Below, one piece after another: positions 56,835 to 64,000 of a DNA stretch of 64,000 nt (position 1 is the stretch's first letter; each line of letters opens with the position of its first letter). Origin of the DNA: Agelas oroides (taxonomy: Eukaryota; Porifera; Demospongiae; Agelasida; Agelasidae); the NCBI GenBank assembly GCA_949130485.1, contig OX422184.1, positions 11,229,996 to 11,293,995 on the forward strand, in the 5' to 3' direction. Made by a program: the position numbers and the translations under genes. Under the pieces are notes generated by a model. It ran no database searches, was not told the origin of the DNA, and was given only the letters and a program-made list of their open reading frames with translations.

Positions 56835-57525
56835 GGTTAACGGTGGCCTTAGATTATTCTTGAAGAAGGCGATACATGCTAATCCCATGTATGAACTTTT
56901 TATTTATTAGGTGAGGGATCTATTCTTTGTGTTGTCAAACATGATAGTTCAGTTGCAAACTATAAAAACCCTTTGGTCTTCTATCCTACAACCAGCTTTA
57001 ATATTCTAGTGTTATTATCCTATGTAATATGATGTACACTACTAGTGCAATAGTTATGGGCACGCGTGGGTAACAGTTGGCTGAAATCACGCGGGGTATG
57101 TCTTCTCTGAAGACCTCTAGTTTGGTGTATAAATTTCAGTTGCCAGGTAGTGAGCATTGGCAGCCAGCAGCTCCAAGGTAGAGAAAGATAGTGTTTGGAG
57201 AAATGTCTGCGTTGGATTAGACCGTTCATAAATAATTAATGAGGTCAGAAGCTTTGATCTCCGTGATGACGGGAATTGTTCTATTTGCATAGACTCAAAT
57301 ACGCTACCTTCCGTGACAGCGCGAGCTCGAACGCACGCTCAGTATGTCGTTTCGTGTCTCCTTTTCATGAAAGCTGGCATGCAATGTCGAGTAGCTACTG
57401 GTTTTTCCACCGCTGTATCTTGTTCAGACTTTACTTTCTTCTCTTCTGACTATTTCCAGCGTGAAGAAGGTTCGTTTCAAACCAAGCGAAGTGTACTGTA
57501 AGTGAATGTACAGGATGTTATATAC
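56835..57525. other. No gene; partial dispersed-repeat match
   Basis: 57400-57490 (TTTCCACCGCTGTATCTTGT and following) matches the 7187-7757 family. Otherwise nothing was recognised. Confidence 0.45.
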
Positions 57526-57529
57526 AGAT

Positions 57530-57768
57530 GTGGCAGTCCCATGTAGAAATTGAAGGTTATTCTGTCGCGTATTTCGATCGCATTGCTGCGTTCAAAGCAC
57601 CGTATCGCTGAACTTCCATTAAGGGCGGGGCTCATACGCGCTTCGTAGATTCATGCTTCTACGAAGCGCGTATGAGCCCCGCCCTTAATGGAAGTTCAGC
57701 GATACGACACAGCGATGCGATCGAAATACGTGACGGAATAACCTTTGATTTCTACACGGGACTGCCAC
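57530..57768. mobile_element. Palindromic MITE, 239 bp
   Basis: Almost the whole element folds on itself: ends GTGGCAGTCCC and GGGACTGCCAC, and a perfect core pair GGGCGGGGCTCATACGCGCT with its complement around a short loop near 57650. AGAT flanks both ends (57526-57529, 57769-57772), a possible target duplication. Outer arms have diverged slightly, the inner ones not. Confidence 0.75.
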
Positions 57769-58331
57769 AGATATTAAATTGGACGACTGTGGCAAGCAGT
57801 CCAGACAGATTTGTAAATGACCACTCAACATCAAAAGTGCTTGGACATAGTGACCAGACAATCAATAAACTGTATTTCAACCTCTGCTATATAGTCTCCA
57901 TGCAATGATAACTATATCCAGCTATGGTGTTAACTTCAGTAAGTCCTCTCAGGCTTATTCAACTTGGCATGCCAGACTTTTTCTCAGTGTGACAGTGTGA
58001 CATCTAATGTTTCATAACGTTATTGGATATCAGAATGTGTAAACAAATTAATCTTGTTGACAAGAGTTCAGCACTTTCCAACAGAGAATTGTTGGTGACA
58101 GGCATCTTTCTAAACATAGTCATTACCCCGTGAAATTATGGGGTAGTTTATTCTGTGCAAACGGTAGATACCAGGCCACTTTTCCTTTGTGGAACAAGCA
58201 AGTAGATATTTATCATCCCCTTGTATCTGCAGGTTGAGGTCAAAAGTGGACTGTCATCATTGCCTGTCACCGTTGATGTATAACGCTAAGGCACATTCGC
58301 GATATGACCGAGACATCGTTGGTAGTGATAG

Positions 58332-58517
58332 ATGGCAACGGCAACTGCAACAGCAGTCCCACGTTCCTTTTCAGCGTCTGGGGTCATCCGAGGATACCAC
58401 ATAGAAGAAAAAGCAACAACGGTAAAAGAACCGGGAAACAAACACGACCGATTCGCAGTAGCGGTGCTCGAGGACGAAACGTCGGTCAGAATCTGCAATC
58501 ATCACAGTTTGCGGTGA
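58332..58517 (+). pseudogene. HIRAN-like exon fragment
   Basis: The frame reads FSASGVIRGYHIEEKATTVK then EPGNKHDRFAVAVLEDETSV. The VIRGYH...EPGN.HDR.AVAV pattern matches the HIRAN domain seen in SWI/SNF-type helicases and in many stand-alone invertebrate proteins. The middle (usually W.P..GE) is shortened, and the C-terminal half is missing. Start MATATATAV at 58332 is plausible. Alone and short, so a fragment or first exon. Confidence 0.5.
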
Positions 58518-59049
58518 GTCGGCTCGTTTTTCTTGGTCGTCCAGGATCTCGCTTTGTTTGCTCCGTTGGTGGTTCAGCGCTAGGTTTACACGATTTCGGA
58601 AGCGGAGCATCCTTCTGGAGCTTGTTGTAGTTACTGCACTGTTAAAATAGAGGTGTGAAATTAACACCGGTAGTGTTAAAGTAAGCATATATCTGCAGTG
58701 CAAGTATCAACCCATGAGGTGTAGTATAACACTTGGTTGTTTAGTTCAGCACCAGCATGGCTTAGTGTAAACCACCATGGAGTAGGATTGACACCAATGT
58801 GAGGTTCACATGATACACGCAAGAAAGGGAGGTGTTATACCAACACCAGGAGTGCTATTTATGTAGTGTTAAAGTTAACCCAGTAGGTGCAGTGTAGCAC
58901 TACATGTTTTACTTTAGCCAACATAGTTTAATTTAAAACTCTAGTGTAGAAACAGCACCAACACTAGGGTTTTTAAGGTTCATACTCTAGTGCACCTCAG
59001 ACAAGAATTTCCTGAGTACATTTCATAAAACATACAGATAGCTACTTTA

Positions 59050-60660
59050 TTACACACTTCCTCGGTTAATTTGCTACAATACATTGATGTTAAACACCTT
59101 GAAACAATTGCTGACATCGATTTGAAGGCTCTATATATCATGGACTTGCTAAAATTTGGAGTTAAACATATAGTGGTAAAACTCCAGACGCTTGCTGCGG
59201 TGGGAATCCGTGCAGAGATGCAGTTTCGAGCCTGCTATGTCTCACTGGGTAAGTATTTCCGTGCTACGCATGCGCATACTGAACTTCGTACTTTGCACTT
59301 TGTACAATCGCGTGATTTTCGGCGCGCGGGCAGCGCAGCAGCTGCCGATTTCTCTTGTGTGCGATTTGAACCTTTTGTGGCCTTTCCCTGGTTTGTAACT
59401 TCTAACTTTTGTGATTCTAGCAACCTCCTACTGTTTTAAAGTAGTCGCTTTCGACGTTTAAAATGTGTGCGCATCCCACGCTTGCGAGTCGGCGTATCAC
59501 TGATCGTCGAATCGGTGACTGTCGCATCAAGGACAGCTGGAAGATGAATGCTATAGTCAGCACGCACTGGGTTGGACTTCGCTCCCCCAGATTCCAACAG
59601 GAGAATAGACAGTATTGTTGGAGTCCTTCTACCGCGAGAGACAGCAACAAGACAGTGGAATCAGCTATCATAGTGAGTTGCAAGCAATAAACTCTAGACT
59701 AGGAGATTGCCAGAGCATGCATGCAGTGCACAACCTGTATAACTGTATCTATAGGCTTATTTTGTATACCAACATGCAGTTGATTTCACTGTACAGAATG
59801 CCATTATACATGTCTATATTTGTAGCTGCTCAAGAAGCTCAAAGCTGAGGATGTGCTATATAACAGAGAGTATCAACTGAGAGAAAATGAGGGGAAACGT
59901 TTGGAGTGGCAAAGCTGTGTGGACTAAGCCAATGACGACTTCTCTACTACAGGTGGCGGATAACATGGTAAGACAACATTCAACAGGAAGCCACATGCGT
60001 GATTCAATTAAGATAAATTTTTCATGTCAATATTTTCATAGGCCATCATTTTTACACAAAAATTGTTAACGTTGAAATTTGTTTAGCAAGGCAAGGGTGG
60101 ACTTGAGGGATTCAGCTGCTGATGAGCTACCACTGGCCAAAGACTTAGCTGTATTTGTGCCTACCATTATGTACCTTGGCTACAATCACTTGTGAAGGCA
60201 GATGAATAAAAAACGACTCCTTGCTTCGAAGGTGAAATTGTGAAACCAATGCACTGCAATGGAACTATTGCCTCAATCTGAGTCAGTTGATCTTACCCAA
60301 GACTTTTATGCCTAGCGCTCAAGTTCGTCGCTAGCAGTACTTACCCCACAGGCATGTCACTAGCTTGAGCTATATTTTCATGTAGCATTGTTTAATACTT
60401 AGCTATTGAAAATTTTTCGGCAGTTTAATTTTTGTTGCTGTCTAGGTCTACAAAATATGTTAACACCAAAATTTTTCCAATTTACAAGATATATAAACTG
60501 TCTCTAACAGCGTGTTGTGTCAATCTTCTCCATGTAGAGAATGAGTGTGCAGTAGCTCTGCTCCTGTTGTTGATGTGGTACAAAACTGGAGTCGGCTTCA
60601 GTTGTTGGAGGTGAGGTTTACATTTGAGTAAATGCCTCCTCCTCACTTTAGACTAAAATG
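59050..60660. other. No gene recognised
   Basis: Several short open frames without domain character; nothing supportable. Confidence 0.4.
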
Positions 60661-60665
60661 TAGTA

Positions 60666-61160
60666 CCGTAGTCTCGCGAAAAAGGGCCCATGGGCGGAGC
60701 ACCTTACAAGTCTGCCAAAGAGGGGGGTGGGCGCTCTTTCGGGTGTTTCTGCATTTAACCACGAAAGAGTGCCCATGTCTTGTTTACAGCGACTCGATGC
60801 CCTCGAAGCAAATAATTGGACAAACAGTAACGTACAACGGAACCACCAGCGGCTTCGAAGTTGAGTCCTAATGGCACACAACACTCTGAACGGCACCACG
60901 TCACCGTGAGCATGGTGTAGCTCGCAGTGCATACCGCATTAGCTACGTCCGTCTACGCAAAGATGCCTTGTAGCAACTTTGGTGAAGTATTACACGAAGT
61001 TTCGTACCTCAGATACGCATACTGTGCTTCTCAAACTCCATGCGAAGCTCGCTCCAGGGTGGGCGCTCGTTCGAGTAAACTTTGACGCTGTACAGGAAAT
61101 TGGGTGAAAAGTAGGGGGTGGGTGCTCTTTCGTAAGTGGGCCTTTTTCGCGAGACTACGG
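60666..61160. mobile_element. mariner-type MITE with TA duplication
   Basis: Inverted ends CCGTAGTCTCGCGAAAAAGG and the mirror CCTTTTTCGCGAGACTACGG, flanked by TA on both sides. Both subterminal regions share GGGTGGGCGCTCTTTCG-type phrases. 495 bp, no transposase. Confidence 0.8.
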
Positions 61161-62425
61161 TATAGGAAAAGGGGAGACGGCATTTTGGCAAATGTATTGA
61201 TTTACTTACTAGGCCCAGTGAAAACATGAGTGAATGGTCTGGTCAATTAAGGGAAATCCATGGGCATAGTTAGCAGTGATGCAGAGAAGGCAGTTGCATT
61301 CTCACTTTTATTGTGAAATGACATGCATCCACTCGGTCCTTCATGGACCTGCATGTTTAAAAGACAAATACAAATACATGTAAATATTATAAATGCATGC
61401 ACTTACACTAGCTTGCTTGAAATACGTAAAGGAAATCACTATGACTGCGTCTACACAATCTTTCTCTCGATGTAGGACGAGGATGATCCGGATTCTGCTC
61501 TCAGAGAAAGCAAGTCAAACTTTGAATTCCATAATGTTAAAGTGTGTTGTGTGCACGGACAAACTGAAGCTGCTTATTTTATCGCATGTTAGGTTATTGC
61601 ATTTGTGCAACTTGTTTATGGACTGCTATTCATCCATTTTATTGTACTTGTTCGTTTTTGAAGTATACGTTCAACATGTGTTTGAACTTTGAACTTTGAA
61701 TCCTCCAGTGCTAAATTTACCCAAAAACTGGTGTACCCCTACACAATTACGCCATTTAGAGGTGCCAATTGAGCACTCTCAGCTGGTGTCACCAATATTT
61801 GGCCTTTGAAGAACTCCACAATATGGTGCTATTCTAAATCCTCTGGTGCTAAACATGCCCAGGAAGCTGGTGTAGTTCTACACCACTCGAGTGTAGCATT
61901 AGCACCATTTTAGAGGTGCTATCAGAGCACTCAAAGGTAGAGTCACTGAGTGGACACTCAAGTAACACCTCTTTTAAGTGTTAATGTAACACCTCATTTT
62001 TAACAGTGTGGATAGCTTTTTATAGGCGTTTTCTAATTATGCATCATATTTCTAATGTTGCGTCATAGTTTATGCTGTCTGAATTTCTGTTCTTGCGTTA
62101 CATTGCACAAATAATTATTTTTTGAGCGAAGCATAATTAGAGCACCTACGGTACAGTTTTTGAATGCCACACACAGCGTTTGAATAGTCTCTCCCTGTGA
62201 GCACGAAGTTCAATGCAAGATCACTAAGTGGTCCAGTGGTTTACACTAAAACTAACCAAGGAATCCCAAGGATACACTAGTTCCAAGTGCTATAATCAGC
62301 TTGGCAGGTTTTTTTTTTCAACAATCACTGACAATATTTTTGTGATACCTGAATATCCCTCAAATCAGAACAACTACTAGTGTTGTTTATTTACCGGATC
62401 CTTTTTAATTTTCTCAGCATTAAAG

Positions 62426-63200
62426 CCCTTTAACCCCGATAGCACCCATATGTGCCCGAGTGATTTATCACCACAGCTGTGTGTTTGAGTTAGTATATGG
62501 TTATGGTTAGCCACAGGAAGTTGATCGAAGCATAATTAGCTGGGGTGTCCCGTTTCCCCAGAAATTGCATTTGAAGTTTGCTTGCCGATCGTGTTGAACT
62601 TAGCACTGTCACAGAACAGCTTGTATCCCACGCTCAACTGGTTCTACAGAATTGTTTCTAGCTAATTAACCTTTTTTTTCACAAGCCTGCTCATGCAGCC
62701 AGGGTGAGAATTGGCTCACCCGGTGTTAACCATGTTGCTTTTACAGCCAAGCCTAGCAGCTGCCATGAGCACAGCACCCTGCAGGTGATCCCACCCACCT
62801 CCCCCCGTCCCACCCTTTCTGCTGACACAGAACCTGCATGCCAGTACGCAGAAACTATCTTTTCTGTGCAGTGCACAGTGTTACGTTATCAAGTGTTTAA
62901 AGGGATAATTAAACAATGAAAATGAACCTTCGCTGCAAGGTTGGCCAAGATTTCCTGCCATTTCCAAAGAATAGCGACTACCCGCACTTCATTCATTGTA
63001 GCTTACTCATTAAACCTATCTCCCCGACACGCATGTGCTGAAATCAAGTACCCAGGCTACTACGTTTGTGTACCTATACATGACTACCAGGTATTAACAT
63101 CTTGTAGTCATGAGACCAGATGTTGAAAAGATTTTATATCATGATCACTTGTAAACTAGCTGACTGCACAGGTTGGTAGTTGGGATTAGCTTGATTGAAT
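62426..63200. mobile_element. piggyBac-style MITE copy 3 with an inner insertion
   Basis: Matches 39394-40160 (CCCTTTAACCCCGATAGCACC start, TGTCACAGAACAGCTTGTAT, ATGAAAATGAACCTTCGCTG). About 230 bp at 62675-62905, including CCCACCTCCCCCCGTCCCAC, is absent from the other copies and is therefore an insertion or unique retention. Confidence 0.55.
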
Positions 63201-64000
63201 ACAAACCTCATTTACTTAGGAAGTAGTCATACCAGTGGACGGTGAAGCATGTCTCCAACTTCTGGGGTATATGGAACAGAATGTACAGAATCTACAACTT
63301 CCTGTCAGTATATGGAAAATAATACCCACCTGTTGCCACAGAAACAAGGGTGAAGTGGAGAATATAAGGTTATAAAGCATGGGCAGTTTATTAACTCAAT
63401 GGATGTGGGGAAATAATTTACATGTTACAGTTTAGCAACACAGAAATTGCACATAATCAGTGTTGTCATGTCTGAAGGTCAAAGTTGACAAGCTGCTAGC
63501 AAGCTCTGGGCAGTGCTGATTTGTTTATATAGCATATGAAGGTAGACCTCCTACCTGAAGTGAAAACTGGAGGCTGTTTGCTTGCTGTGATTTAAGCTTC
63601 GTGTCTGATCGCCTGCCTCTTTCTGCTTTCCAGAGTGATCATATCAGTTGCACGCGGGAAGAACACTTTAGTGGCCCAATAATTGTCGGTTAGCCCATGC
63701 AGAAAACCACTAAAGTGACCCGTAAGGTACCCTTTACTCTGAAGCTATGAAGCTTAGTGAAACTCAGGGGTAAGGCCCCTTTATATTTAGCAGTTGGGGT
63801 GAGCCTGAGTGAGCCCCACACTAGCGTTGCTCCGGGTTGCCAACGCTGCACTCTGACAGTCAGACCTCCACTGGCCTTCTTCACATGCTTCACGATATTG
63901 ATCTTTGTGAAATATTTGAATGCGCTCATTTGAAATTTACGGTAAGTGGTCAGTCCAAGCAAGCAAGCAAGCAAAACATACACATGCACTTCCGCAATGC
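63200..64000. other. No gene recognised
   Basis: No exon, RNA gene or repeat family could be supported; an AAGCAAGC run is seen at 63957-63974. Confidence 0.4.

Larger units (their letters stand above)
58637..62008. mobile_element. Candidate CACTG-ended transposon with GTGTTA-rich subterminal regions
   Basis: Left end CACTGTTAAAATAGAGGTGT and right end mirror ACACCTCATTTTTAACAGTG are inverted repeats. Both are followed inward by about 300-350 bp packed with GTGTTA/TAACAC and GTGTAG phrases (58637-58990 and 61700-62008). CACTG-type ends recall the CMC group, but no transposase was recognised inside and no target duplication is clear. A TA-flanked MITE sits within. Confidence 0.5.

Noticed and set aside
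54137-58630. Search for a RAG2-like kelch gene beside the RAG1-like gene
   Set aside because: No kelch or PHD-like text was found on either strand downstream, so a RAG1-RAG2 pair is not claimed.
59071-59700. Several open frames of 60-120 codons
   Set aside because: Overlap each other on both strands with no motif; treated as chance.
63690-63989. 99-codon minus-strand frame at the window end
   Set aside because: No recognisable domain, low-complexity flanks and no splice context; not enough support.

Overview
The window is repeat-dense DNA from a metazoan. It has short introns with GT-AG borders, roughly 40% GC by eye, many MITEs and minisatellites, and several families of cut-and-paste transposons. 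IS3EU-like, piggyBac, mariner, Penelope-like, HECT-bearing and RAG1-like elements together suggest an early-branching marine invertebrate, most likely a demosponge, possibly a cnidarian. The species is inference only. No bacterial operons, rRNA, tRNA or CRISPR were found, and almost every recognisable gene belongs to a mobile element.

Layout. 1-1 kb: two exons of a minus-strand gene. 1.9-4.2 kb: a large minisatellite that flips orientation and is interrupted by a dispersed repeat. 4.2-9.2 kb: MITEs, a long-inverted-repeat element and a decayed RecQ-type helicase. 11-15.8 kb: a MULE-type MITE and a near-identical tandem duplication of about 1.65 kb units. 16.0-24.0 kb: a mariner copy split by a young 7.5 kb IS3EU-like transposon. 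That transposon carries its own DD35E transposase and a spliced HECT E3 ligase gene, and is bounded by a 6-bp target duplication. 24.2-27.3 kb: two decayed transposon genes, one PB1-like and one KDZ/Tnp-like. 29.0-32.1 kb: a piggyBac element whose coding segments alternate between strands through clean in-place inversions. 32.5-34.9 kb: an element with inverted repeats of about 640 bp. 35.1-36.9 kb: a Penelope-like fossil. 37-40 kb: rearranged copies of the 5-7.7 kb repeats, one with another in-place inversion. 40.7-50.1 kb: THAP, BEL/Pao and HECT remnants, with a Ty3/Gypsy fossil sitting in a HECT intron. 51.2-54.1 kb: an apparently intact three-exon gene with a RAG1-type DDE core. 54.25-55.65 kb: eight copies of a 176-bp satellite. 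55.9-64 kb: a BEN-domain fragment, a HIRAN-like exon and nested MITEs.

The strongest leads are three. First, the RAG1-core-like transposase: residue spacings of D, CxxC, HxxxxH and E match vertebrate RAG1 closely, and it has a C-terminal CCHC knuckle. Second, the piggyBac gene with alternating-strand coding segments, echoed by an in-place inversion in a nearby repeat copy. Third, the HECT ligase carried inside the IS3EU-like transposon, with a second HECT remnant next to the RAG1-like gene. All calls come from reading the sequence; no database search was possible.
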